The position numbers were made by a program, and so were the translations under genes. From Agarilytica sp045430285 (GTDB lineage Bacteria; Pseudomonadota; Gammaproteobacteria; Pseudomonadales; Cellvibrionaceae), in the NCBI GenBank assembly GCA_045430285.1, contig JAILXV010000002.1, positions 620,001-684,000 on the forward strand: a stretch of DNA of 64,000 nt. The letters run 5' to 3'. A model generated the notes under the pieces. The model was given only the letters and a program-made list of their open reading frames with translations. It did no database searches and was not told the origin of the DNA. Of this stretch, positions 42,427-51,577 are shown in pieces. Positions within the stretch are counted from its first letter, which is position 1; every line of letters starts with the position of its first letter.

Positions 42427-43060
42427 TGAATATAAACCCGAAGAGAACCAATAGGTCGTTTTCATCGTCTTCCAAAAATTCGACCCCATATATGGTCAAA
42501 GTATCCGTTTTCTTTTTGGTTACCCGAATCACGGCCCGAATAGCAAGTACGCGCTGAATATTACCTACTGAAAACTTCCCTTTCATATTAATTTCATCGC
42601 CATTTTCACCGGCGTATTCCGTTAACGTTAATCCCGCACCGGTTGTGCTGATATCCGTAATTTGCCCAGCTATGCCACAAAACTCAGGAGATGATACATT
42701 TGATACAAGAACAGGGAGCTTTACACTAACCCTGGACGCGTTGCGAATACGCTTAAAAGAAATATCCGTTGGAAAATCGAGATACACCATATACATAGGC
42801 ACATCAGAGATAAACAATACATTTGAAGCAAAAATAGCCACACCATCGGCTAATTTAATGCGCATCACGACTTTTTCACCTTCTTCCATTTTCGGAAAAA
42901 CCCCAGATGCTGGTGCGGTGATGATTAACGCCTCTCCAGGAATTGCACCAAGAAGAATGACATCGCTAAATGCTTTGTCTTCAGCATTTTTTGGCAATAC
43001 CTCAACCGTTTGGCCGATAGATATATGTAGGTCATCAAATTCTAGTTGTTCTGCACTCAT
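42389..43060 (-). CDS. Second PilZ-domain c-di-GMP receptor (YcgR-like)
   Basis: A 223-residue protein laid out like the one at 36575: an N-terminal YcgR-like domain (about 1-105, VEVLPKNAEDKAFSDVILLG) and a C-terminal PilZ domain. The c-di-GMP residues are in KRIRNASRVSVK (R-x3-R) and TDISTTGAGL (D-x-S-x2-G). It should bind c-di-GMP and regulate motility or surface behaviour. Its 3' end overlaps an exported protein gene. Sequence identity to the first PilZ protein is low by eye, so they are not recent duplicates. Confidence 0.88.
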   Translation of the reverse strand: MSAEQLEFDDLHISIGQTVEVLPKNAEDKAFSDVILLGAIPGEALIITAPASGVFPKMEEGEKVVMRIKLADGVAIFASNVLFISDVPMYMVYLDFPTDISFKRIRNASRVSVKLPVLVSNVSSPEFCGIAGQITDISTTGAGLTLTEYAGENGDEINMKGKFSVGNIQRVLAIRAVIRVTKKKTDTLTIYGVEFLEDDENDLLVLFGFIFNAMAFGKIQTIR

Positions 43061-43210
43061 TTTCGGTTTGCTATTTAGGTGTTATCGCTAAGATGTTGGC
43101 CAGCTTAGCCCTCGATTGAGCCCACGGAAATAGGCTCTCACTCTTAGTTCAGTGTAGCAAAGTCTCTTTATTCTGCTTTCTGACGGGATATACAGCTTCA
43201 CATTCCCTGC

Positions 43211-43666
43211 TTACGCGCGAGTCAACCGACTTACATCGTAATAATCCTTAGGCCCTTTCGATAACCAAAGCGCTTTAAGATAAAAAACAGTAAAAAGAGA
43301 TCCCAAGCTCAACGTTATACCGAGCGCACCCACAAAACTCAGTGGTGTCGTCAATATGTTGATGACGATTATCAACCCGAAAACAAAGAGTAGGACATTC
43401 ACCTCAAGTAAATGGTATACCCAGCCGTAATACCAATGGCGAACGATAGCGACTAAAGCCAAAATTTTCGCGAGTAGAAGCGTCATCATCAAAAGAAGCA
43501 CAATAAAAGGAGGGCTTTCATTTGAGACCGCTTGCGGCGGAGCGTCGTCGGGTTTGACGGCCAAAATGGACATACAGAACAACAAACTCAACACAGGAAA
43601 CAACGCCACCAACCAAGACAAAACCTTTGGCTGAGAAATCATACTTCGCATCTTGTCAGTATTCAT
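43211..43666 (-). CDS. Four-helix membrane protein, last gene of RND operon
   Basis: A 151-residue protein with four hydrophobic segments (about 16-37, 53-77, 83-105, 112-133). No family was recognised with confidence. Its ATG overlaps the RND pump stop by 4 bp (ATGA), so it is translationally coupled to the pump and probably an accessory part or regulator of it. The short loop between helices one and two is Pro-rich (KPDDAPPQAVSNESPP). Confidence 0.75.
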   Translation of the reverse strand: MNTDKMRSMISQPKVLSWLVALFPVLSLLFCMSILAVKPDDAPPQAVSNESPPFIVLLLMMTLLLAKILALVAIVRHWYYGWVYHLLEVNVLLFVFGLIIVINILTTPLSFVGALGITLSLGSLFTVFYLKALWLSKGPKDYYDVSRLTRA

Positions 43667-46600
43667 GACTCGGCTCCCTGCTTCGATCGCTGTATAGGTC
43701 GTTTAATATATTTATCGAAAAAGAGAGAGAACTCGCTTGGGAGCACCAATAAAGCGGGCGTGATCACCAGGGTTAAAACTGTCGAAAATATTAAGCCATA
43801 CACAATAGCACTGGCTAAAGCGACCCAAAAAGAACCTACAATACCCCCTTGAATCATTGACTGCCCCGCCAAATCCACACTGATACCAAGCGCAAGCGGC
43901 GTAAGGCCTAGAATGGTTGTCGCGGTGGTTAAAAACACTGGCCGTAGCCGCTGAGAGGCAGCCATAATTGCTGCTTCTTTTATTGTGTATTTAAACTGCG
44001 TAGCACGAATATAATTAAAGGTATCGATAAGTACGATATTGTTATTAACCACAATACCTGCAAGCGCGACGATCCCCACCCCCGTCATAATGACGCTGAA
44101 CGTAGATTGCGTAACAAGCAAACCCAAAAATACACCGGCGGTCGATAAGATAACGGATGACAGGGTAAGAAACGCTTGATAGATGCTATTAAATTGCGTC
44201 ACCAACAAGATAAACATTAAAAACAGGGCTAGACCAAAAGCTTTAAATAAAAACGCGAACGAGTTTGCTTGCTCTTCATTTGCGCCTCTAAATACGGCCG
44301 ATACCGCGGGATCTAGCGGGTGTGTCTTTAGCCATTCTTGAATCTCACTGACCTTTCGATCTGCAACAACCCCTTCTTCGATATCCGCTAATACACGGGT
44401 ATATTCCACACCATTGATACGATCAATTTTGTCGACACGTGGTCGAGCAACACGTTTAACAAAGGTACTGACCGCTACGGGGCCATTTTTTGTATTTACC
44501 GCCAAGTTATCGAGCATCTGAAGGCGTCTATCAGACTCAGGAAAACGTACACGAATATCCACTTCGTCATCAGCATCGTTTGGACGATATTCCCCGATTT
44601 TTATGCCGTTTGTAACAAGCTGAACGGCTCGGCCAACTTCTAAGACATTGGCACCAAGCTGTGTTGCCAAAACTCGATCAACATCCATATTCCACTCAAT
44701 ACCTGGTAATGGGCTCGTATCAGTAACATCTCGCAATCCAGAAATCGTTGATTCAATTTCTTTTCGCAAACGGCGAGTTTCTTCTATCAATATGTCACGA
44801 TCTAAGGATTCCAACTGAATTTGAATAGGTTTACCTACAGGTGGGCCTCCTTCAATAGCGAAGGCATTAACGTGTATACCGGCGAGATGCGCTGTCTTTT
44901 CTCGTATTTCAGCGTAAACTTCAAATGTAGATCGCCCCATTTCTTCAGGCTTATACGTTTCAACAAGAATTAACCCTACCTGGTCTTTTTCCGGCGGACG
45001 AGCACCCAGTTCAGTCGGGGAACCTGGGCTAACGGTGGTATAGGCGACTTTAACCCCGTCAACATCCAATACGATTTTCTCAACCTCTTCAACAATTTCT
45101 CTCGCCTCATCTATAGCGAGATTCCCTTGCGCTCGAATCGTCACGGTGCCCTGTATTTCTTCTGTGGCCACAAAAAACTCAACACCGGCATTGAATTTTC
45201 CAAAAGCTGCAAAAATACCAATTAACAAATAAAAAGCCCCGACAAATAGTGCCGCAGGATGATGGACAATAACGGATAAAAATCTCGCATAGCGTCCAGT
45301 TAAACCAGGCAAAGATGTCGGTAATTCTGTTTCCAGGCGAGTTAAATATTTCACCGTATCAGGCTGCATTTTATTTCTGCCCATTAGGGCTCCCAGCACT
45401 GGGGCAAAAAGTAGTGCGTAAAATAACGAGCCCACCAATACTGCGAATACGGTGACTGGGAGGTAACCCATAAATTCTCCGGCAACGCCAGGCCAAAACA
45501 TAATTGGCAAAAACGCCGCTAAGGTAGTCGACGTAGATGCGACTACCGGCCACATCATCCGTTTTACAGATAACTGATAAGCCTCTGTACTCGACATACC
45601 TTCCGCCATCTTTCGATCCGCAAACTCGGTTACGACAATGGCGCCATCAATTAACATCCCCAGCGCTAATAACATGCCAAAAAGCACCATAAAGTTAAAT
45701 GAGTATCCAAGCTGGTGCACAATAATTGCCGAAAAAAGAAGAGAGAATGGCACGCCGGCGCCAACTAGAATTCCTGATCGAAATCCGAGCGCAGCCACAA
45801 CAATCACCATGACTAACACCATGGCAGTCAAAATATTGCCTTGCATCTCTCCTACCATACTTTTTGCAAATTCAGACTGATCCAATAAGTAATCTAGCGT
45901 GACGCCGTCAGGGACCTGAGGGGTCATCTCGGTTAGAATGCCTCGGACGGCTTCAGAAACCTCGATCTCGTTTGCATCATTTCGTTTGACCACATTGATG
46001 GTAATCGCTCGTTCGCCATTTACGGATGTAAAGCTCGTGGCATCTTTAAATGTACGCGATATCGTCGCAACGTCCCCCAAGGCCACAACGCCATCTGGGG
46101 TTGCTCGTAGTGGTAATTGATAAATATCGTTACGTGTTTCCAACAAGCTAGGCACTTTGATATCAAAACGTCCTTCACCAGTATCGAGTTTTCCTGCTGG
46201 CACCAATAAATTATTACTCACAACCGCGTTATATAGCTCTTCGCTTGTGATACCGTAAAATTCTAAACGGGCGGGATCTACAATCGCTTCGACCACCTCC
46301 TCTCTATGCCCAACTAAATTAGCTTCAAGTACGTCAGGCATCGACTCGATGGCCCGCCGCAAGTCCTGCGCAGTCTGATAGATAACACGCTCACCCGCCT
46401 CTCCAGAAATCGAAACGGTTATGGTCGGAAAATCATTGGCAGAAACTTCTTCTACGATAGGCTCTTCAGCATCACTCGGCAGTTCCGACTTCGCACGATC
46501 CACTGCGGCCCGCACGTCTTGGATCGCTTTTTTAATATCGACTTCTGCATCAAACTCAACAATCATGTACGAGGTTGTTTCGCGAGAAACCGCACGTATT

Positions 46601-46836
46601 TCTTTCAAGGATTCAAGTGCTCGCAGCTCCTGCTCCATAGGCCTAACTAATAAGCGAGCCCCGTCCTCCGGTGAAATACCCTCTTGAAATAACACGACCA
46701 AGGCAATGGGAATAGAAGGTGTAGGAAAGGACTGTACCGTCATGGCCGCTCGAGATGCGACACCCGCAATCGCGATCAACGCCATCATGCAGAGCGTCGC
46801 CCTGGAACGTTTTATTGCGCCGCTCAAGATACTCAT
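43663..46836 (-). CDS. RND-family efflux pump, inner-membrane transporter
   Basis: A 1057-residue proton-driven transporter of the AcrB/HAE superfamily. Twelve membrane segments and two large periplasmic loops are evident, with duplicated halves (FNFMVLFGMLLALGMLIDGAIVV and GIVALAGIVVNNNIVLIDTFN). In TM4 the usual Asp-Asp pair is Asp-Gly (LIDGAIVV), as in CzcA-like and some other pumps. It couples with the periplasmic adaptor encoded upstream (4-bp ATGA overlap); no outer-membrane TolC-like gene is in the operon. The cargo is unknown: the N-terminal loop resembles the uncharacterised MexK/triclosan-type groups rather than metal pumps. Confidence 0.93.
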   Translation of the reverse strand: MSILSGAIKRSRATLCMMALIAIAGVASRAAMTVQSFPTPSIPIALVVLFQEGISPEDGARLLVRPMEQELRALESLKEIRAVSRETTSYMIVEFDAEVDIKKAIQDVRAAVDRAKSELPSDAEEPIVEEVSANDFPTITVSISGEAGERVIYQTAQDLRRAIESMPDVLEANLVGHREEVVEAIVDPARLEFYGITSEELYNAVVSNNLLVPAGKLDTGEGRFDIKVPSLLETRNDIYQLPLRATPDGVVALGDVATISRTFKDATSFTSVNGERAITINVVKRNDANEIEVSEAVRGILTEMTPQVPDGVTLDYLLDQSEFAKSMVGEMQGNILTAMVLVMVIVVAALGFRSGILVGAGVPFSLLFSAIIVHQLGYSFNFMVLFGMLLALGMLIDGAIVVTEFADRKMAEGMSSTEAYQLSVKRMMWPVVASTSTTLAAFLPIMFWPGVAGEFMGYLPVTVFAVLVGSLFYALLFAPVLGALMGRNKMQPDTVKYLTRLETELPTSLPGLTGRYARFLSVIVHHPAALFVGAFYLLIGIFAAFGKFNAGVEFFVATEEIQGTVTIRAQGNLAIDEAREIVEEVEKIVLDVDGVKVAYTTVSPGSPTELGARPPEKDQVGLILVETYKPEEMGRSTFEVYAEIREKTAHLAGIHVNAFAIEGGPPVGKPIQIQLESLDRDILIEETRRLRKEIESTISGLRDVTDTSPLPGIEWNMDVDRVLATQLGANVLEVGRAVQLVTNGIKIGEYRPNDADDEVDIRVRFPESDRRLQMLDNLAVNTKNGPVAVSTFVKRVARPRVDKIDRINGVEYTRVLADIEEGVVADRKVSEIQEWLKTHPLDPAVSAVFRGANEEQANSFAFLFKAFGLALFLMFILLVTQFNSIYQAFLTLSSVILSTAGVFLGLLVTQSTFSVIMTGVGIVALAGIVVNNNIVLIDTFNYIRATQFKYTIKEAAIMAASQRLRPVFLTTATTILGLTPLALGISVDLAGQSMIQGGIVGSFWVALASAIVYGLIFSTVLTLVITPALLVLPSEFSLFFDKYIKRPIQRSKQGAES

Positions 46837-47975
46837 AACGCTTCCTGCGATTCTGAGGTATCTGTACCCGACTGCGCCGCTGAAATTTCAGCGGACATTT
46901 TCTCACGCTCGGTCGAATCTCCCTCGATAGAGACTTGGCTACCGTTTGCCACGTATTCCTGCCCAACGACAATGATTGTGCTTTCGTTCGGCAAGCCACT
47001 CACCCATATACCGTCGTCATCATCCCCTTCAATAAGCACTTTCTTTTGTACGGCGACATTGTCACCTTCCACCACTTTGATGACGACATCGCCTGCACTC
47101 GAAAGCGATAAAAGCGAAGGAGATATATGATGGGCAATGGTCGGCGCAGATAGCACGATTATTTCTGCACTTAAACCCTCGCGTAAAAATTGATTAGCAT
47201 TAGGCAACTCAATCTCAACTTTAAAGGTGCGGGTTAATCCGTCTGAAGATTTTGAGATATAACGCACTCGGCCAACCTGTGCTAACCCATTAATAAAACG
47301 CACATCCGCCTTATCCCCAACATTAAAACTTAACACCTGAGACTCGGAAATATGGCCTACAACCACCAACGGGGATAATTCAATTAATCTCACACACGAT
47401 GAGCCTCTCTGAATAAACCCACCCGCCTCAATCAAGCGCTCCTGCACGACGCCACTAAAGGGGGCTCGTACAACCAGCTTTTCGTTAATAAGTCCGCTCG
47501 CCTTAACTTCAGCCTCCGCCAATGCTAAATTTGCTTTCGCAGTAGCTATCTGTGTTTTTGATTGATAACCACGATCCTTTAGCGATAACGCTCCTTCATA
47601 CTCAATTCGTGCTTTATTTCGCTGTGCTTCTGCCAGCTCTACACGCAGCAACCGATCTTGCGATTCTAATACGCATAAAGCATCGCCTTTTGAAACATGC
47701 CGCCCTTCTTCTGCGGGCGTCTTTATGACTTGGCCGTCGATTTCAGCCGCAACAAGGACGGAACGATTTGCCTCTGTGCGACCTCGAATAAATATGGGTT
47801 TTTGATAAGACTGGGCAGAACTCTTCGCCACCTTCACTGTGAACGGTTTTACATCCGGTGATACTTGTGTTTTCTCATCAGCGGTCGGAATTAACCCCAG
47901 CAACATCCAAATGACGAGCGCAACACTCAAGCCACAAGCCAATTTATAGTTAGCATTCCAATTTTTAATATTCAT
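46833..47975 (-). CDS. RND efflux periplasmic adaptor (membrane fusion protein)
   Basis: A 380-residue adaptor. A single N-terminal membrane anchor (LACGLSVALVIWMLLGLI) is followed by a lipoyl-like half motif (GRTEANRSVLVAAEIDGQV), an alpha-hairpin (EAQRNKARIEYEGALSLKDRG and following), the second lipoyl half (VVRAPFSGVVQERLIEAG), a beta-barrel and a membrane-proximal domain. It bridges the pump to an outer-membrane channel. The C-terminal ~35 residues are Ser/Glu-rich and probably disordered. It is the first gene of the operon. Confidence 0.93.
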   Translation of the reverse strand: MNIKNWNANYKLACGLSVALVIWMLLGLIPTADEKTQVSPDVKPFTVKVAKSSAQSYQKPIFIRGRTEANRSVLVAAEIDGQVIKTPAEEGRHVSKGDALCVLESQDRLLRVELAEAQRNKARIEYEGALSLKDRGYQSKTQIATAKANLALAEAEVKASGLINEKLVVRAPFSGVVQERLIEAGGFIQRGSSCVRLIELSPLVVVGHISESQVLSFNVGDKADVRFINGLAQVGRVRYISKSSDGLTRTFKVEIELPNANQFLREGLSAEIIVLSAPTIAHHISPSLLSLSSAGDVVIKVVEGDNVAVQKKVLIEGDDDDGIWVSGLPNESTIIVVGQEYVANGSQVSIEGDSTEREKMSAEISAAQSGTDTSESQEAL

Positions 47976-48302
47976 GATTCATCCTAAACATCATTCAAAG
48001 CTCAGCTCACACGAACCAAACCCACGATAGGCTCATTAAACGAGATTAATTTTCAGAACCCGCCCCATTGTAGCTAACCCACCTGATTTTAAATATTACT
48101 AATCAATCTACAAAAAGATTTAGGCTAGCGAAATAACATCACCAGAAAACCCAGCTGAGATTAATAGCGGGATTCAGTCAATAAGAAAATGAGAGAGACA
48201 TCTTAGACGCCGAACCAAAACCATAGATTCAAACGTCTGATTGAAAGTGCGATTATACGCATATTGAAGGTAAGTGATAAATCACTCGATGAAAATGAGC
48301 TA
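47976..48302. other. Intergenic region upstream of the RND operon
   Basis: 327 bp, with the promoter of the adaptor-pump operon expected here. No adjacent TetR/LysR-type regulator gene, operator palindrome or ORF was recognised. Confidence 0.5.
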
Positions 48303-48995
48303 TCAGCCAATGGCTTTTAACGATTGAGAATCGATCTCGGAACGAGGCGTTATGGATAGTCGGTCAATTGCCGTATTCCAAGCCACTAATAGTTTCGCTA
48401 ATTCACGTGCCTGAGCATCCAGACTTTTCAGCTCTTCCATTGTATCTTTCGGCCCAGTATATAGCTTGATCTTCCGATGAGCAGAAGCAAAAGGCTGATC
48501 AGAATACGCCGCACGATAGACCTCTAGCTTCCACCGAAGGTTGTGCACCATGTTACGGTAATAAGTAAGCTTCGTGTTTAACGACACGGTATGCGTTTCT
48601 TCCAGTTTGCCAAACACCTGGAAGTTTGTTCCAAAAACCAGAATTTTCTTAGAGTTGCTGTCAGCAACGACCGTTGCTGTACGCACATGATCAAATAATA
48701 CGGCCAAATCCCCAAAAACCTCGCCAGGGGTGATGTAATTCACCACGGTGGCTTGATCATCCGAAGCGCCAGCATGCACCTCCAGTTGACCTTTTAGCAA
48801 AAAGTACAGCCACTGTTCTTTTAGCCCCTTTTCCAAGATGACCTCACCAGGACTAAACTCAAGTATTTTTGAGTGTCTAAGTAACAGATCGTACTGATAC
48901 TGATCAACTTGCTTGATAGATTTATAAAAAGGTACTGAAGACAGTAGCGTATCTACCGATTCTTGAGGATATTTATACACAGCTTGAACTTCCAT
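48303..48995 (-). CDS. CRP-like cyclic-nucleotide-binding domain protein without HTH
   Basis: A 230-residue protein. Residues ~25-140 form a cNMP-binding beta-roll (FSPGEVILEKGLKEQWLYFLLKGQLEV, then YITPGEVFGDLAVLFDHVRTATVVA). The phosphate-binding cassette has GEVFGDLAVL and R-T-A, close to the canonical GE-x2-GE-x4-RTA. The C-terminal ~90 residues are helical (TKLTYYRNMVHNLRWKLEVYR) and lack an HTH, so it is not a DNA-binding regulator of the CRP type. It may control a partner by contact. It is transcribed alone. Confidence 0.85.
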   Translation of the reverse strand: MEVQAVYKYPQESVDTLLSSVPFYKSIKQVDQYQYDLLLRHSKILEFSPGEVILEKGLKEQWLYFLLKGQLEVHAGASDDQATVVNYITPGEVFGDLAVLFDHVRTATVVADSNSKKILVFGTNFQVFGKLEETHTVSLNTKLTYYRNMVHNLRWKLEVYRAAYSDQPFASAHRKIKLYTGPKDTMEELKSLDAQARELAKLLVAWNTAIDRLSITPRSEIDSQSLKAIG

Positions 48996-49486
48996 AGGAT
49001 CGGCTCATTTATAGTACATCGATGAATCAAATGGGATTATTAATAAAAGGTAGCGTCTATTCTATGAAAAAGTGCAGAGAAGTCGATATTCCTTATAACC
49101 TTTTTGTTTTTTGTTAAAGAATTCACCCTTTTATACCCTTAACATCCATTTCTCCCAAAACGACTTGACCTAATCTTTGGGCTTATAAACTGTGATCGGG
49201 TTAACAACTTTCCTGGGATAGGGTACAGTTAGTGTCGAAATGTCAAAAGAACAAAAAGATCAATAAAATCAGTACATAACAAAAACATATAGAAGTGACT
49301 ATACTGACTATAACAACTGAGTATAAATATTCGTGTATGTCTAAAACGCTCGTTATTTCTGCGCCTATTTCGGCTATTGAGCGGACTAATGGGAACTGAA
49401 CGCCTATTTTTTGGTCAGTTTTATCGCATTAGAAAAACACACATTTACGCGTATTGATACCTAAACTTGACTCCCTTGGAAACGAT
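48996..49486. other. Intergenic region without a gene
   Basis: About 490 bp between divergent genes, AT-rich. No gene, hairpin or operator was recognised. Confidence 0.5.
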
Positions 49487-50671
49487 ATGAAAACCTCTCC
49501 CCGTCTTCTTTCTGTGCTTGTTAAGTTAGCCTTTTTAGCTGTGCTAAGCCTAGCATCACGGACCTACGCTGAACCCTTGCTAAATGGTGTTGCGACACAT
49601 TCTGAACTGGGTAAAGAACAGTTTATTGCCGGTCTTTTCACCACCACCTTATCCACTTCCGCCAACTCTATTTTGAGCTCCCAGGAAAACAAACGTATCC
49701 AGGTGCGCGTGTTGGCTAGCCATCTATCATCAAGACGATTCCGAAGAATGTGGATCGAAGGCATGGCCATTAACTCAAGCCCTGCAGAACTGGAAAAACA
49801 TGCGAGAGATATGGCGAATTTTAGCAACATGCTGAAAATCAAAATGATTTCGGGTGATATATTTACCGTCGATCGACGTGAAGACAATATCCAAATATCC
49901 GTGAACGGCATTCTATTAGGTGAAATCGAAGACCCTCAATTTTTCGATCTTATACTCAGAACATGGATAGGCCCCGTCCCCTTGTCATCGGACTTTCGTG
50001 AAGACTTACTTACAGAAGGCTCGATTAAACCAGGCCCGTTAACACGCTTCGAAAGCACCCGCCCTTCGGATGAGCGAATTGAGGCAATTGAGACAGCCGT
50101 AAACTTTAAGAAAGAATCCGATACTTCCGTTGCATCTAGCAACAAACCAAAAATAGCACCGCCTCCAGTTACAGCAGTTATCGATAAGCCCGCCGTGCCA
50201 GTTATCCAACCGCCTTCAGCTAAAACCCCCAAATTAGCACTTGTGCCTCCTGGACTAGAACCGACTCCGAAGCCAAAACCAAAACCTAAACCAGTTGCAC
50301 TTGCCCCTGCCCAACCCGTTTTGGATGAAAGTATTTTTGATGATAGCGACGAAGATGAATTCACTGCAGAAAGCCTGTTAAAAGAGCAGCTTTATTACTC
50401 ACAACTCGCAAAATACACATATAAGTACATCGAATACCCCGCAAAAGCCTGGGACCGTGGCAGAGAAGGCAATATTCGGTTACGCGTTACAATTAATAGA
50501 AAAGGCAAAGTCACTAATACAGAGATATTGGAAGAGGCAAAGTACAAGTCCCTCAATAAAGAAGCGAAAAAAGCGGTTTCTCGTGCAAGCCCTTACCCTT
50601 CAATACCTGATGAAATTAAAGGCGAAGATTACAACTTTACGTTTCGTATCGCATTTAAAATCAAATCATAA
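49487..50671 (+). CDS. Chalcone-isomerase-like domain fused to a TonB C-terminal domain
   Basis: A 394-residue exported protein. The ATG at 49487 is favoured because GGAA precedes it and a signal peptide (RLLSVLVKLAFLAVLSLASRTYA, cut before EP) follows. Residues ~30-180 fit the bacterial chalcone-isomerase-like fold (FIAGLFTTTLS near the first strand, RRMWIEGMAINSSP, FTVDRREDNIQISVNGILLGE, FFDLILRTWIGPVPL). A Pro/Lys-rich linker (about 215-285, with PTPKPKPKPKP) as in TonB leads to a C-terminal TonB domain (YTYKYIEYPAKAWDRGREGNI...KVTNTEILEE...YPSIPDEI). TonB proteins are normally anchored by an uncleaved helix, so a cleavable signal is odd. The stop codon lies inside a CATAAAA repeat. Confidence 0.82.
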   Translation: MKTSPRLLSVLVKLAFLAVLSLASRTYAEPLLNGVATHSELGKEQFIAGLFTTTLSTSANSILSSQENKRIQVRVLASHLSSRRFRRMWIEGMAINSSPAELEKHARDMANFSNMLKIKMISGDIFTVDRREDNIQISVNGILLGEIEDPQFFDLILRTWIGPVPLSSDFREDLLTEGSIKPGPLTRFESTRPSDERIEAIETAVNFKKESDTSVASSNKPKIAPPPVTAVIDKPAVPVIQPPSAKTPKLALVPPGLEPTPKPKPKPKPVALAPAQPVLDESIFDDSDEDEFTAESLLKEQLYYSQLAKYTYKYIEYPAKAWDRGREGNIRLRVTINRKGKVTNTEILEEAKYKSLNKEAKKAVSRASPYPSIPDEIKGEDYNFTFRIAFKIKS

Positions 50672-50694
50672 AACATAAAACATAAAACATAAAA
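50667..50694. repeat. CATAAAA heptamer, four tandem copies
   Basis: Four exact CATAAAA units; the stop codon of the preceding gene is in the first unit. Confidence 0.9.
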
Positions 50695-50702
50695 ATAGGA
50701 CT

Positions 50703-50729
50703 GCTATACGAGAACCAACCTCGTATAGC
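50703..50729. terminator. Hairpin between convergent genes
   Basis: GCTATACGAG-AACCAAC-CTCGTATAGC is a perfect 10-bp stem. No T-tract on the plus strand; on the minus strand ATTTTTATG follows after a few bases. A bidirectional terminator is likely. Confidence 0.6.
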
Positions 50730-50739
50730 GGTCTAGTAT

Positions 50740-51300
50740 CTACGCTCGCTTCGCTAACTCATCTAAACGCGACAAGATCACCTTCTGAACATCAGACACT
50801 TCTAATTCAGACATAGCCCCCATCGCCCCCAACGACAGCGCATGTAAATGCAGGCAAGGGGTTTTAGTGTTCAGCTCACGTAAATCCCCCTTAACCAGTA
50901 CCGGTAAGAACGGCTTATCTGCTGGGCGCTTACTGCGGATCAACTGAAGCCCTACGTCTAGCGGCACCTTCTTGAATTTATCTTTGGCGTTCTTGAAGGG
51001 AATAATGATGTTTAAGCGGCCCTTAGGGTCATCTGGGTCCGCGGGAACCAAAAGCAGGCCTGTCGGCTTTGCGGCCTCCTCTGCAATGCCGTGGAAGGTG
51101 TCGTGATGGGCGTATGGATTGGGAAGAATGACCAGCTTACGGCTTTCCTCCTGAGGAAAAAAGATATCGTAATTACTATAAAGCTGCTCGACGGACGCGG
51201 AATAAACACAGAGCTTGTTTTCAAAGCCCATCACAAAATTTTGGGCGGCCTGGCGGCGCTCAAACTTCGCAAAGTCCCAGACTAGGTCATTATTGTCCAT
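50740..51300 (-). CDS. Conserved-looking hypothetical protein, 186 aa
   Basis: Not recognised. It is a soluble protein without signal or membrane helix, mixing strands and helices. Segments such as KLVILPNPYAHHDTFHGIAEEA, RLNIIIPFKNAKDKFKKVPLDVG and PFLPVLVKGDLRELN are well structured by eye. The ATG at 51300 is preferred over a GTG two codons upstream. It converges on the chalcone-TonB gene, with a hairpin between. Codon use looks like that of its neighbours. Confidence 0.72.
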   Translation of the reverse strand: MDNNDLVWDFAKFERRQAAQNFVMGFENKLCVYSASVEQLYSNYDIFFPQEESRKLVILPNPYAHHDTFHGIAEEAAKPTGLLLVPADPDDPKGRLNIIIPFKNAKDKFKKVPLDVGLQLIRSKRPADKPFLPVLVKGDLRELNTKTPCLHLHALSLGAMGAMSELEVSDVQKVILSRLDELAKRA

Positions 51301-51577
51301 GGACACCCATCACACGTTTTCGAACACATCTCATAGATTTATCAAATACTGTTCCTGAATAAGCACTAATATGTCTAATAATAGTAAACAATGCATCAAG
51401 ATTATATTTTATCCCATAAAAACTCGGCACTTCTGCGCCACCCTAAAACCATCAACATTACTTTCCGCGCCACAAAACTTGAGGAATTGACCGACAAATC
51501 CACTTCATTTTCCCTCCGCGTGCTATTTTTAAAGTTGACCCATCAGTTTTATCGCACATTTTACAGGATCGTCCTAT

